DNA of 64,000 bases from Actinomyces capricornis (GTDB taxonomy: Bacteria > Actinomycetota > Actinomycetes > Actinomycetales > Actinomycetaceae), in the NCBI RefSeq assembly GCF_019974135.1, contig NZ_AP025017.1, positions 806,001-870,000 on the forward strand, read 5' to 3'. This document shows, in pieces, positions 1 through 8,141 of this stretch. The translations under genes and the position numbers were made by a program. Position 1 is the first letter of the stretch. Each line of letters opens with the position of its first letter. The notes under the pieces are model-generated. The model saw only the letters and a program-made list of their open reading frames with translations, was not told the DNA's origin and did not search any database.

Positions 1-260
1 TCGCGCCAGTGGACGACGTCGTCGTGCCAGGGGCCGCCGGGGGCCGACTCGGGGGCGGCCAGGAGTGAGACGACCGCCCTGGCGGCAGCCTCGGCGACGT
101 CGATGCGGCGGGGCGGGTGGACCTTGTCGTAGCGCACGGCGATCTGCATGCCCCAGGGCACCGGGTGGTCAGCGCCCGGGGGTATGGCGGCGGGGCGCTC
201 AGTCGTGGGACGCTCGGGGTGCGGGGCGGGCGGTGGCGCTGCTGGATCGGGCACGGCCAC
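1..260 (-). CDS. PTH2-type peptidyl-tRNA hydrolase, partial (C-terminus beyond left edge)
   Basis: Reading leftwards, the frame gives a strand rich in V/I followed by DKVHPPRRIDVAEAAARAVV and a GGPWHDDVVHW stretch. This matches the N-terminal part of actinobacterial PTH2-family peptidyl-tRNA hydrolases, which recycle peptidyl-tRNA released from stalled ribosomes (family knowledge). The catalytic part lies outside the window. The start is uncertain: an ATG at 149 would cut into the first beta strand, so an upstream GTG near 260 is preferred; no Shine-Dalgarno is evident. The frame is open further upstream. Confidence 0.55.
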   Translation of the reverse strand, partial: MAVPDPAAPPPAPHPERPTTERPAAIPPGADHPVPWGMQIAVRYDKVHPPRRIDVAEAAARAVVSLLAAPESAPGGPWHDDVVHWR

Positions 261-400
261 GAGCCTACGGCGGGGCTGACCGGAGTGGCGGTACCGCCCC
301 GGCCCTGGCCCGCAGACCTCTGCCCGCCCTCCTCCCGTGGTCGGATGAGGAGCAGGCGCCTCTCCTCCTCCAGCCGCAGGGCAGGGCCGCCACCGAGCAC

Positions 401-406
401 TAGATT
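401..406 (+). promoter_or_regulatory. TAGATT -10 box for a probable leaderless mRNA
   Basis: TAGATT lies six bases before the ATG at 413, and no Shine-Dalgarno sequence fits in between. This is the spacing at which transcription would begin at the start codon itself, as is common in actinobacteria. No convincing -35 element was seen. Confidence 0.45.
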
Positions 407-412
407 CCTCCC

Positions 413-1825
413 ATGACATTCACCCAACCGTCGTCGCCCACGACCCCCGGCGCCGACCCGACTCACGCCCCGTCCTCCCCCGCCATCGAGCGGCCCACGC
501 TGTTCAACGGCGCCACCACCCATGGAATGATGGGGATACGCCAGCTCCGGCACCGCTGCGAGATCCCCCTGGTGACCGCGGCTTCCATCGTGGCGGTGCT
601 GCTCTACACGACCTGGATCGCCCTGGTCGTCTGGCTCATCGCCGTTCCCGACCCCACGGGCACCGGAGCGGACCTCCGCCGCCTCATCATCGACGATGCG
701 CAGGGCACCGAGCTGCTCCTGGCGCTGCCCGCCCTGCCCCTGATCATCTGGATGGGGCGCGCCCTGCTGTACGCCGACCTGCGCGCACGGTCGGTGCAGA
801 TGAGCCCCACGCAGTTCCCGGAGGGCTACCGGATGGTGGTCGAGGCGGCCCAGAGCTACGGCCTGCGCCGGGTCCCCGACGCCTATGTGGTCCTGGGGCA
901 GGGGCAGATCAACGCCTTCGCCTCCGGGCACGGCTTCCGGCGCTTCGTGGCGGTCAACTCCGACCTGTTCGAGGTGGGTGGCAAGGCCCGCGACCCCGAG
1001 GCGCTGCGCTTCGTCATCGGCCATGAGGTGGGCCACCTGGCCGCGGGGCACGTGTCCTTCGGACGTACGCTGCTCAGCTCGCTCATCGGCCAGGTCCCCC
1101 TGCTGGGGCCGGCGCTGTCGCGGGCCCAGGAGTACACGGCGGACAACCACGGCTACTCCCAGGCGCCCCGGGGCGTGACCGGGGTGATCGGCCTGCTGGG
1201 GGCGGGCAAGTACCTGGGCGCCCAGGTCAACCTGCACGCGGTGGCCGACCGCGCCACCCGCGAGAGGGGCTGGTGGCTGCACCTGGCCGCATGGTCGGGC
1301 TCCCACCCGGTGCTGACCTGGCGCGCGCATGCCCTGCGCGACCGCAGCCGTCACGGGCGGCTCATGATCCGGCCCCCGGAGTCCACGGCCTGGTTCCCAC
1401 CGGTCCAGCCCTCGGGCAGCATGTTCTCCTCCCTGTGGCCCACGCCCAGTGAGGTCCTGGCCCGCTTGGACTCCACCACGCCTCGCGTTCACGCCGAGGA
1501 GCAGTTCGGGCGCTACCCGGGTGTGGACTACCGCGTGCCGCGCGACGAGGTGCGCCTGGCCGACCCGACGCCGGTGCCGCTCGTCGGCGCCGTGCAGTCG
1601 GCCGGTCCCGCGGTGGGCTCCGGTTCGCTCGACGGCGGGGCGGCGTCCCAGGCGCCAGTCGGCTACGGGACCACCGTGACCGGGCCCGACGCCGGCCCGG
1701 TGGGCTACGGCACGACGCCGACCGGGGCCGCGGGCTCAGGCTCGCCCGACGCCGGAGGGGGCCACGGTCCCCTTCCCGGGGCGTCGTCGGGGCCGGGCGC
1801 CGAGCCGACGACGCCCCAGCCCTGA
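413..1825 (+). CDS. M48-family membrane zinc metalloprotease
   Basis: 470 aa. Two hydrophobic segments lie at about residues 47-75 and 98-117. They are followed by a peptidase domain with the HEVGH zinc motif (HExxH) near residue 204 and a downstream RAQEYTAD segment that supplies the third zinc ligand (E). This is the HtpX/Ste24-like M48 architecture, a membrane-bound peptidase with its active site on the cytosolic side (family knowledge). The last ~90 residues are Gly/Pro/Thr-rich low complexity with a repeated VGYGTT motif and are probably disordered. The gene stands alone, and its mRNA is probably leaderless. The substrate is unknown. Confidence 0.85.
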   Translation: MTFTQPSSPTTPGADPTHAPSSPAIERPTLFNGATTHGMMGIRQLRHRCEIPLVTAASIVAVLLYTTWIALVVWLIAVPDPTGTGADLRRLIIDDAQGTELLLALPALPLIIWMGRALLYADLRARSVQMSPTQFPEGYRMVVEAAQSYGLRRVPDAYVVLGQGQINAFASGHGFRRFVAVNSDLFEVGGKARDPEALRFVIGHEVGHLAAGHVSFGRTLLSSLIGQVPLLGPALSRAQEYTADNHGYSQAPRGVTGVIGLLGAGKYLGAQVNLHAVADRATRERGWWLHLAAWSGSHPVLTWRAHALRDRSRHGRLMIRPPESTAWFPPVQPSGSMFSSLWPTPSEVLARLDSTTPRVHAEEQFGRYPGVDYRVPRDEVRLADPTPVPLVGAVQSAGPAVGSGSLDGGAASQAPVGYGTTVTGPDAGPVGYGTTPTGAAGSGSPDAGGGHGPLPGASSGPGAEPTTPQP

Positions 1826-2074
1826 GCTGAGGCCACTGGGGCCCGCTGCCGCGCCGGGAGCACGGGGTGCGCTCGGCGCGGCGGCGTCCCCGGCCCAACT
1901 CATGACGGGGCCCGGCGTGGCCGGCATGACGAGGCGGGGCTGGGCCCGGCGTGGCCGGCGGGGCTGGTGCGCGCTCTGCGGCTCCTCCACCCTGTGGGGC
2001 GGGGCGCCGAGTCGGCCCCCCGCCCTCGGCCCGCCCAGCCCCCCCTCGCCTCACTGACTGAGTGTTACTGGGTC

Positions 2075-3439
2075 CTACTGGGGGGCGATGGCCCCGGCCG
2101 CGGCGGTCAGCCGCTCCAGGTGCTCGCGCATGCGGGAGGCACCGGTGACCACCTCAACGGCGCTGCAGCGGGCGGCGGCCTCGTCGAGCTCGGCGAGCCG
2201 CTGGCCGACCGACTCCACCACGCCCGAGGCGGCGCAGGACAGCTCGGCCGCGGCCCCGGGCAGGGCGGGGTCGCCGGCGGAGGGCGAGCCGGTCCACAGC
2301 ATGAGCAGCTGGCGGGGGATGGTCATCATGCGGCTCGCCTCCCCGATGCAGGACAGGGCCTGGTCGGCCAGGGCGCGGTGCGCCTGGGCCTGGCGCTCCA
2401 TCTCCCCCAGCCCCTGGGTGAGGGTCTCGATGAGGTCGGGGATGGCCTCGGCCGAGTACTGGCGGTCCCCAACGCCGTCGATGAGCTCGACGGTGAACAG
2501 CGCGGTGATGGTCGCGTGCAGGCGGGCCAGGGCGATGCGGAAGCGGGTGCGCGAGCTGTTGGCGTCGAGCTGGGCCAGGACGTCGACCAGGCGGGACACC
2601 AAGGGGCTGACGATCCCCTGCATCTGGCCCCACAGGTCCAGGAGCTCGGCCAGGGGCGCGACCCGCGGGTCGCTGCGGTCCAGGGCCGCGATCCGCTCGG
2701 CGCTCAGGCGCGGATCCTGGAGGGTCTCGGTCAGGCCCCTGCCGGCGGCCTTGAGCGAGGCGGACAGGGCGGCCAGCTCCTCCTGCCGGGCCATCCAGGA
2801 GTCGAGCTCGGCGATGATGGCGGTGACGGCCTCCAGCATGCTGCGCAGCTCCCCGGTGGCGCCGGGGCGCTGGGGCAGGCCCTCGGAGAGCTCCTCGCGG
2901 CGGGCCACCTCGGCGGGCAGCGCCGCGTTCTGGAACTCCTCGTAGGAGGACAGCCCCGCCTGGGCGAGCATCTCGGCGATCCGTCCCAGCCCCTCCTGGG
3001 AGGCCTCGCGCCGGTTGCGCCCCCGGGCCAGGGCGCTGTCCTCCACGGCGCGGGCGTCGCGGTAGATGCCGCAGGCGGTGGAGAACAGGTCGGTGCACAC
3101 CGGGCGGGTGCGCACCGAGAGGTAGCCGCCATCGGCCAGGGGCGTGACGGTGGCGAAGACGTCGTACTCGCTGCCGTCGGCCGCGAGGTTGCGCACGTAG
3201 GCGGCGAAGGGGCTGCCCGTCTGGAGAGTGTCCCACATCGCCTTGAAGGCGCCGCCGGGCATCTCCGGGTGGCGGATGATGTTGTGGGGCGCCCCAGAGA
3301 GCTCGTCGCGCCGGTAGCGGGAGAGCTCGATGAAGACATTGTTGGAGTGCCGGATAACGCCGCGGGCATCCGTGGTGGAGAAGAACAGCTGGTCGACTCC
3401 GACCTCGTGAGTGGCTCCGGTGACCTTCACAGCAGGCAT
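2075..3439 (-). CDS. PAS-domain protein with Aer-like sensor and helical C-terminal part
   Basis: 454 aa from the ATG at 3439, chosen because AAGGAG lies just upstream. Residues ~10-115 form a PAS domain that closely resembles the flavin-binding PAS of the aerotaxis receptor Aer: STTDARGVIRHSN, then RDELSGAPHNIIRHPEMP. The rest (~120-454) is Ala/Leu/Glu-rich helix and probably coiled coil, without HAMP, a chemotaxis signalling hairpin, histidine kinase or GGDEF. There is no predicted membrane segment, so a soluble redox or oxygen sensor that signals through protein contacts is inferred. An Aer-type PAS is unexpected in a lineage usually regarded as non-motile. Confidence 0.75.
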   Translation of the reverse strand: MPAVKVTGATHEVGVDQLFFSTTDARGVIRHSNNVFIELSRYRRDELSGAPHNIIRHPEMPGGAFKAMWDTLQTGSPFAAYVRNLAADGSEYDVFATVTPLADGGYLSVRTRPVCTDLFSTACGIYRDARAVEDSALARGRNRREASQEGLGRIAEMLAQAGLSSYEEFQNAALPAEVARREELSEGLPQRPGATGELRSMLEAVTAIIAELDSWMARQEELAALSASLKAAGRGLTETLQDPRLSAERIAALDRSDPRVAPLAELLDLWGQMQGIVSPLVSRLVDVLAQLDANSSRTRFRIALARLHATITALFTVELIDGVGDRQYSAEAIPDLIETLTQGLGEMERQAQAHRALADQALSCIGEASRMMTIPRQLLMLWTGSPSAGDPALPGAAAELSCAASGVVESVGQRLAELDEAAARCSAVEVVTGASRMREHLERLTAAAGAIAPQ

Positions 3440-4254
3440 GAGACAGAACTCCTTGAGGGGACTCGCGTGATAGACGGGTGCGGCTGCCGGGAGCCGACTC
3501 GGCACGATCGGGCGTCCGACGATCGAGCGGGCCCGGAGGCTCGCGGCATCGGCTCCCTCCTGGCGGCGGCGCTGGAGGGAGCGGCGACGAGCGGCCTGAG
3601 GCAGGCGGCCCGACCAGTACCGTCGCGCCGTCGGCCGCCTCGGCAGTCACGGAATCATAACGCCGTTGAAGCGGCTACTTCTCCCCCTGTTGCCGAACGC
3701 ACGTCCGCAACAGGGCTCCGACCGCCCGGTCGGGGGCATCGTGCGCACGGCCACATCCTGGGAGAAACTTCCCAGACTGTTCTCAGGCCAGGTGAAGTGC
3801 TTCTACAGCAGAGGGGGGTTACATAGTTGTTGCCGCCGGACGGAACCGGTCGAGAGGGTTGGGGAGCCCGATGACCGGCCGGCCTCCGAGACACGGAGCG
3901 GGTCTATTGGGAGCCCGCACCGTTCGCTCCGGCGAAGGAGGAAGGCCTCCCCGGACTAAGGGAATCCGGGTTGAGGGCCTCCTCGACGACAACGGCCCGC
4001 GGGGCCGGGTGAGAGCCCGGACCCGCGGGCCACGTCCGTTCCAGCGCGATCCGGCGGCCAGTCGGCCATGACGACCCGCCGGCGCCGCCCGGTGGCCTGC
4101 CAACCAGCGTGGCCCGTCCTTCGAGGCCGCCGAGCCCGGCCCGCCTACGGCGCCGTCGAGCCCAGCCCGCCCGCACCTGTGCCCCGCGCCACCGCGTCGT
4201 GCCCTCCGCCCCGTGCCCGACGGCGGGGCCCGCCCGGTCGGGCGCGGGCGGCGA
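3440..4254. other. 815-bp non-coding stretch with an array of hairpins
   Basis: No reading frame here has credible composition. From about 3840 to 4031 the DNA holds a run of back-to-back short inverted repeats (separate entry). On the minus strand, TATGAT near 3650 is a possible -10 box for the PAS gene, without a clear -35. Confidence 0.4.
3846..4031. ncRNA. Candidate structured RNA: consecutive stem-loops
   Basis: Perfect inverted repeats follow one another almost without spacing: CCGGTC/GACCGG (3846-3878), CTCCG/CGGAG (3884-3898), GCGGG/CCCGC (3898-3918), TTCGC/GCGAA around a TCCG loop (3923-3936), GGAGG/CCTCC (3937-3950), CCCGGA/TCCGGG (3950-3970). A long hairpin GGCCCGCGG/CCGCGGGCC with an inner CCGGG/CCCGG stem ends the run (3994-4031). 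High GC makes chance stems likely, but their abutting order is unusual. I could not match it to RNase P, SRP, tmRNA, 6C or a known riboswitch. The strand is unknown, and the last hairpin could simply be a terminator. Confidence 0.3.
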
Positions 4255-5211
4255 CTACCTGATGAGCCGGGGCAGCAGGCGGGTGTAGGCCACCATGACC
4301 ACCAGCTCCACCAGCGTCTGGGCCACCACGACGATCGCCGCCGGCTCCAGGCCCCGGGGAAGCGCCAGGGCCAGGGGCAGGACCACCAGGGAGTTGCGGG
4401 TCGTGCCGGAGAAGGCCAGGGCCAGGCGCGAGGCAGCGCCCTGCCCCAGGAGCCGGCCGACCCCCTCCCCCACCGCCGGCATGATGAGGGCGTAGAGCAG
4501 GTAGATCGGCAGCACTCGCGCCAGCAGCCCCGGGTGGGCGCTCACCGCATCGACCTGGGAGGCCACCACCGTGGCCAGGGTGGCCATCATGAGCGGCACC
4601 ATGAGCGCCGTCGCCCCCGCCTGGAGCCCGGCGGCCCACCGCCGGCGGTCGGCCGCCCATCGGGTGAGCACCGAGAGCCCCAGCGGGATGAGGATCATGA
4701 GCAGGAAGGCCCAGGCGAAGGGCCGCCAGCTGATCGCGGCACCACCCGCCAGGGCCGTGAGCCACAGTGGCAGCATGAGGATCTGGAGGAGCATAAGGAC
4801 CGGCGAGGCCGCCAGGGTCCGGCTCCACGCGCCTCCGGCCAGCCGGGTGAAGACCATGACGTAGTCGACGCAGGGAGCCAGCAGCACCAGCAGTACCCCG
4901 ACCAGGAGCGCGGGCGCATCGGCGAGCGGGCGCAAGAGGACCAGGACCACCAGCGGTGCGATGAGGAAGTTGACGACCAGGATCGCGGCCATGAAGCGCC
5001 CGTCGGTGAAGGCCGCGCGCAGGCGGGCCATGGGCACTCCCAGGAAGGTGGCGTAAAGCAGGGCCACGAGCACCGGGGTGACCGCGGCCTCGAAGGCCCC
5101 GGCGCGCTGGGGCAGGGCCAGCCCCACAACAGCACCGAGCGCCAGGGCCGCCAGGTAGAGGGCCACTTGGTGGCGCTCCATCCAACTGAGTGCGTCCCCG
5201 CCTGTGCTCAT
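4255..5211 (-). CDS. Bile acid:sodium symporter / ACR3-type arsenic resistance family transporter
   Basis: 318 aa from the ATG at 5211 (MSTGGDALSW). There are about nine to ten hydrophobic helices from residue 12 to the end. The fourth ends in LAPCVDYVMVF, which carries the conserved cysteine position of ACR3-type arsenite efflux proteins in this superfamily. The protein is usually annotated as arsenic resistance protein, but the substrate cannot be read from sequence alone. No arsR or arsC gene lies nearby, which weakens a dedicated arsenic role. Inner-membrane location is certain. Confidence 0.75.
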   Translation of the reverse strand: MSTGGDALSWMERHQVALYLAALALGAVVGLALPQRAGAFEAAVTPVLVALLYATFLGVPMARLRAAFTDGRFMAAILVVNFLIAPLVVLVLLRPLADAPALLVGVLLVLLAPCVDYVMVFTRLAGGAWSRTLAASPVLMLLQILMLPLWLTALAGGAAISWRPFAWAFLLMILIPLGLSVLTRWAADRRRWAAGLQAGATALMVPLMMATLATVVASQVDAVSAHPGLLARVLPIYLLYALIMPAVGEGVGRLLGQGAASRLALAFSGTTRNSLVVLPLALALPRGLEPAAIVVVAQTLVELVVMVAYTRLLPRLIR

Positions 5212-5376
5212 GGGGCAACGGTAGCCAGTCGCCGCCCGGTCGCGAGCCCCGTCTCCACCTGGCCGCCACCTGGCCGCCACCGGGCGGCGTCGTCGGGCCC
5301 CGCGGAGCGGGCGAGCCGGGGCGGCGTCGTCGGGCATCCCACCCGCCCCGACGCCGCCCGGCAGGAGGCCCGGGAC

Positions 5377-6441
5377 TCAGTCCACGGGGTAGCCGGTGAC
5401 GGGCCCCTCGGTGTTGGGCTTCCAGCCCAGGGCCGGGGCGACGTGCTCGGCGAAGGCCTGCAGGACGTGGACGTTGTAGTCCACCCCGAGCTGGCTGGGG
5501 ATGGTGAGCATGAGGGTGTCGGCGGCCTTGATGGCCTCGTCCTTGGACAGCTCCTCGATGAGGACGTCGGGCTCGGCGGCGTAGGTGCGCCCGAAGGTGG
5601 AGTGCAGGCCGTCGATGATGCCGTAGTGGTCCTGGTCGTCACCCGCGCGCAGGGCGAAGAGCTGCTCGTCGGCTTGGGAGACGATGGGGAAGATCGAGCG
5701 CGAGACGCTCACGCGCGGGCTCCAGTCGTGGCCGGCCTGCTTCCAGGCCTCGCGGTAGCGCTGGATCTGCTCGGCCTGGAGGTCGGAGAAGCTCTTGCCG
5801 GTGACCTCGGTCAGCAGGGTGGAGCTCATGAGGTTGAGGCCCTGGCGGGCGGTCCACTCGGCGGTCTCGCGCGTGGCCGCGCCCCACCACAGGCGCCGGT
5901 CGACGCCGGGCGAGTGCGGCTCGACGCGCAGGCGCAGTGGCTCGCCGGGGATGACGCCGTTGCGCGGGTCGAGCTCGGCCTGCGGGATGCCGCGCACGGC
6001 CTCGAGGAACCGGGCGGCGTGGGCGCGGGCGATGTCGGCTCCGCGCGGGTCCTTGGTGCCGGTGTAGCCGAAGGCCTCCCAGCCGCGCTTGGCCTGCTCG
6101 GGGGAGCCGCGGGAGATGCCGATGGCGATGCGCTGGTCGGTGAGCAGGTCGAGGGCGGCGACCTCCTCGGCCATGTACAGCGGGTTCTCGTAGCGCATGT
6201 CGATGACGCCGGTGCCCACCTCGATGCGGGAGGTCCTGGCGCCCGCGGCCGCCAGGAGCGGGAAGGGGGAGGCGGCCTGGCGGGCGAAGTGGTGCACGCG
6301 CCAGTAGGCGCCGTTGACGCCGATCTCGTCGGCGCCGACGGCGATCTCGACGGCGTCCTTGAGCGCCTGGCCCGCGTCGGGGTCGCCGGGGCCGCGGCCG
6401 TGTCCGTAGTGTCCGAAGCTGAGGAATCCGAATGCCTTCAT
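5377..6441 (-). CDS. LLM-class flavin-dependent oxidoreductase
   Basis: 354 aa from the ATG at 6441 (MKAFGFLSFG); the longer frame adds a tail of unlikely composition. The protein has the luciferase-like monooxygenase TIM-barrel pattern: an N-terminal FGFLSFGHY strand, IEVGTGVIDMRYENPLYMAEE around residues 95-115, then ALDLLTDQRIAIGISRGSP, where the glycine-rich strand binds FMN phosphate. Such enzymes use reduced FMN or F420 on organic substrates. The substrate is unknown. The gene stands alone and reads in the same direction as the transporter downstream. Confidence 0.8.
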   Translation of the reverse strand: MKAFGFLSFGHYGHGRGPGDPDAGQALKDAVEIAVGADEIGVNGAYWRVHHFARQAASPFPLLAAAGARTSRIEVGTGVIDMRYENPLYMAEEVAALDLLTDQRIAIGISRGSPEQAKRGWEAFGYTGTKDPRGADIARAHAARFLEAVRGIPQAELDPRNGVIPGEPLRLRVEPHSPGVDRRLWWGAATRETAEWTARQGLNLMSSTLLTEVTGKSFSDLQAEQIQRYREAWKQAGHDWSPRVSVSRSIFPIVSQADEQLFALRAGDDQDHYGIIDGLHSTFGRTYAAEPDVLIEELSKDEAIKAADTLMLTIPSQLGVDYNVHVLQAFAEHVAPALGWKPNTEGPVTGYPVD

Positions 6442-6678
6442 ACAGGATTCAACTACTTGAGGCCGGGCCCCCATTCCGCATCCATGTGTCTCGCTCATCA
6501 CAGGGGCGCCCGGCGGGCACGCACCCGCCGGCGGTGGGCGATCCGGCTCCGGCGGGCACGGGACACGCGGCGCGGGGCAGTCGTCCCCATCGCCCCCGCC
6601 TCAGGAGCCTTCTACAGTAATAGGTGATGGAGGTGCCCCGATGGGCATGTCCATGAGCATCGACGGAAGGACACCGCA

Positions 6679-7338
6679 ATGAAGCGCCACCTCACCACAC
6701 GAGCATCAGCAGCACTTGCCCTGGCCCTGTCCCTCATGCTGACCGGCTGCCAGAGCACCACCAGCACGAGCAGCTCGACCCCCGAGGCCTCCGAGTCCTC
6801 CACCTCCCTGGCCATGGAGCGGGAGCCGGGCGGACTGACCGAGTCGGGGGACCAGACCGAGCTGTCCGACCCCGCCACCGAGACTGGCTCCGCCACGCCG
6901 TCGGCGGAGGACACCGACTCCTGCTCGGGCCTGAGCGGGCAGGAGGCCCTCCAGACCTGGGGAGGCCAGGTGGCGCCCGCCAAGGACGACGACCCCAAGT
7001 GGCAGTGGGACCTGGAGGCCGCCGACACCAGCACCTATGACGAGTGCGCGGCGCTGTCCTGGGTGGTCCTGGGCATCCACGGGCCCACGGGCTCCTCCCC
7101 CTACCAGATCATGCTCTTCCACCAGGGGCAGTACATCGGGGTCACCTCCGACCAGGCCTTCGCCTTCGCGCCCCAGGTGGCGCGCATCGATGACGGCAGC
7201 ATCGAGGTCACCTACACCTGGACACGCGAGGGCGAGACCACCGCGAGCGCGAGTGGCCGGTCTGTCTCCGTGTTCACCTGGGATGAGGCCTCCGGCGGCG
7301 TCGTCCACTCCGGGGAGTGGCCGCCGTCCGTTCAGTAG
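6679..7338 (+). CDS. LppP/LprE-type lipoprotein
   Basis: 219 aa. The lipoprotein signal peptide ends in the lipobox LTGC (Cys at ~24), followed by a Ser/Thr-rich tether to about residue 75. The C-terminal domain has the LppP/LprE pattern: YDECAALSWVVL, then SSPYQIMLFHQGQYIG, then SVSVFTWDEA. It is known as a surface lipoprotein family of actinobacteria without defined biochemistry. An AAGGA ribosome site precedes the ATG. The last ~15 codons and the downstream hairpin are duplicated near 7917-8060. Confidence 0.75.
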   Translation: MKRHLTTRASAALALALSLMLTGCQSTTSTSSSTPEASESSTSLAMEREPGGLTESGDQTELSDPATETGSATPSAEDTDSCSGLSGQEALQTWGGQVAPAKDDDPKWQWDLEAADTSTYDECAALSWVVLGIHGPTGSSPYQIMLFHQGQYIGVTSDQAFAFAPQVARIDDGSIEVTYTWTREGETTASASGRSVSVFTWDEASGGVVHSGEWPPSVQ

Positions 7339-7450
7339 CCCAGCCACCCCGCCCCCTGGCCCCGGTTGCACATCTTCACCACCGGCCCCCACCGCCGACC
7401 GGCGCCATGGCAACAAGAACCCCGGCGCACCGGCCCCGAAGATGTGCAAC
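7292..7450. repeat. Repeat unit, copy 1 (end of lipoprotein gene plus 86-bp inverted-repeat element)
   Basis: The element 7365-7450 starts with GTTGCACATCTTC and ends with the exact reverse complement GAAGATGTGCAAC. A second copy at 7975-8060 differs at three positions. The similarity extends upstream over the last codons of the lipoprotein gene, so the two 7.3-kb and 7.9-kb regions derive from one duplication. The inverted repeat could serve as a terminator. Confidence 0.8.
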
Positions 7451-7479
7451 GGCCGGGCCCGCAGGGTGGGCGAGGCCGC

Positions 7480-7875
7480 TCAGGCTCCGCCGTCGAGCAT
7501 CCTGACGAGCCTGGCGGGCGCGGTCACGCGGTAGGACTCCTCGATGAGCTCGGCGATCTCCACCCAGTCGGTGGACTCATCCAGTAGCAGGCCCACCCAC
7601 CCGTAAGGGCCGATGTAGCCGGGGATGTAGGCGGCGGGGCGGTCGAGCACCGCCTGCCGCTCGTCCTCGGGCAGGAGCACGCCGACGGAGATGGGGCTGT
7701 GGTCCCACACGCCATCGACCTTGCGGCTCATCCCGAACCAGGCGAAGACCTTCTTGGTGTAGAAGGCGGGGCGGCCCACGGAGAGCTTCTCCTTGGCCTC
7801 GGGCAAAGCCAGGGCGATGCGGCGCACGCGCTCGATGTCGGGGTGATCAGGCGGGAAAGGCGGCAGGTGACCCAT
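7480..7875 (-). CDS. MmcQ/YjbR-family protein
   Basis: 131 aa. The pattern is typical of the MmcQ/YjbR family: an N-terminal helix RVRRIALALPEAKEK, then VGRPAFYTKKVFAWFGM, then a GYIGPYGWVGLLLD strand and the final TDWVEIAELIEESYRV helix. The fold resembles a CyaY/double-stranded DNA-binding fold, but the cellular role is undefined. The gene lies on the opposite strand between the two copies of the 86-bp repeat. No ribosome site was clear at the ATG. Confidence 0.75.
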   Translation of the reverse strand: MGHLPPFPPDHPDIERVRRIALALPEAKEKLSVGRPAFYTKKVFAWFGMSRKVDGVWDHSPISVGVLLPEDERQAVLDRPAAYIPGYIGPYGWVGLLLDESTDWVEIAELIEESYRVTAPARLVRMLDGGA

Positions 7876-7916
7876 GCCTGGGGACCCTAGGAGGGGGCCG
7901 GGGGGTCGTCAAGGCA

Positions 7917-8060
7917 CCGGCGGCGTCGTCCACTCCGGGCAGTGGCGTCCGTCCAGTAGACCACCCCCTCCCGGGTTGCACATCCTCACCACCGGCCCCC
8001 ACCACCGATCGGCGCCATGGCAACAAGAACCCCGGCGCACCGGCCCCGAAGATGTGCAAC
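7917..8060. repeat. Repeat unit, copy 2 (gene-end remnant plus 86-bp inverted-repeat element)
   Basis: 7917-7960 repeats the last bases of the lipoprotein gene, including GGCGTCGTCCACTCCGGG and a CAGTAG stop context, now without a reading frame. 7975-8060 repeats the 86-bp element; its left arm has one mismatch to the right arm. Confidence 0.75.
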
Positions 8061-8141
8061 GGCCAGGCAGGGCCCGCCCGATCGCTCCGGCCCGGTACCA
8101 GCCCGGCCCCGTGTGGGCCCAGGGCCGGCCGGGCACAGGCC

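Noticed and set aside
1905..1965. GGCCCGGCGTGGCCGG repeated twice downstream of the protease gene
   Set aside because: Simple GC-rich short duplication without further structure.
1967..3826. 619-aa open frame on the plus strand over the PAS gene
   Set aside because: Gly/Val-rich antisense composition and no domain; the minus strand has a ribosome site and a recognisable PAS domain.
3846..4031. Known riboswitch or housekeeping RNA (cobalamin, TPP, c-di-AMP, RNase P, SRP)
   Set aside because: None of the conserved core sequences that I know for these classes are present; only the hairpin pattern stands out.
4213..6627. 804-aa open frame on the plus strand
   Set aside because: It covers two clear minus-strand genes (transporter and LLM oxidoreductase) and the junction between them, with no family resemblance.
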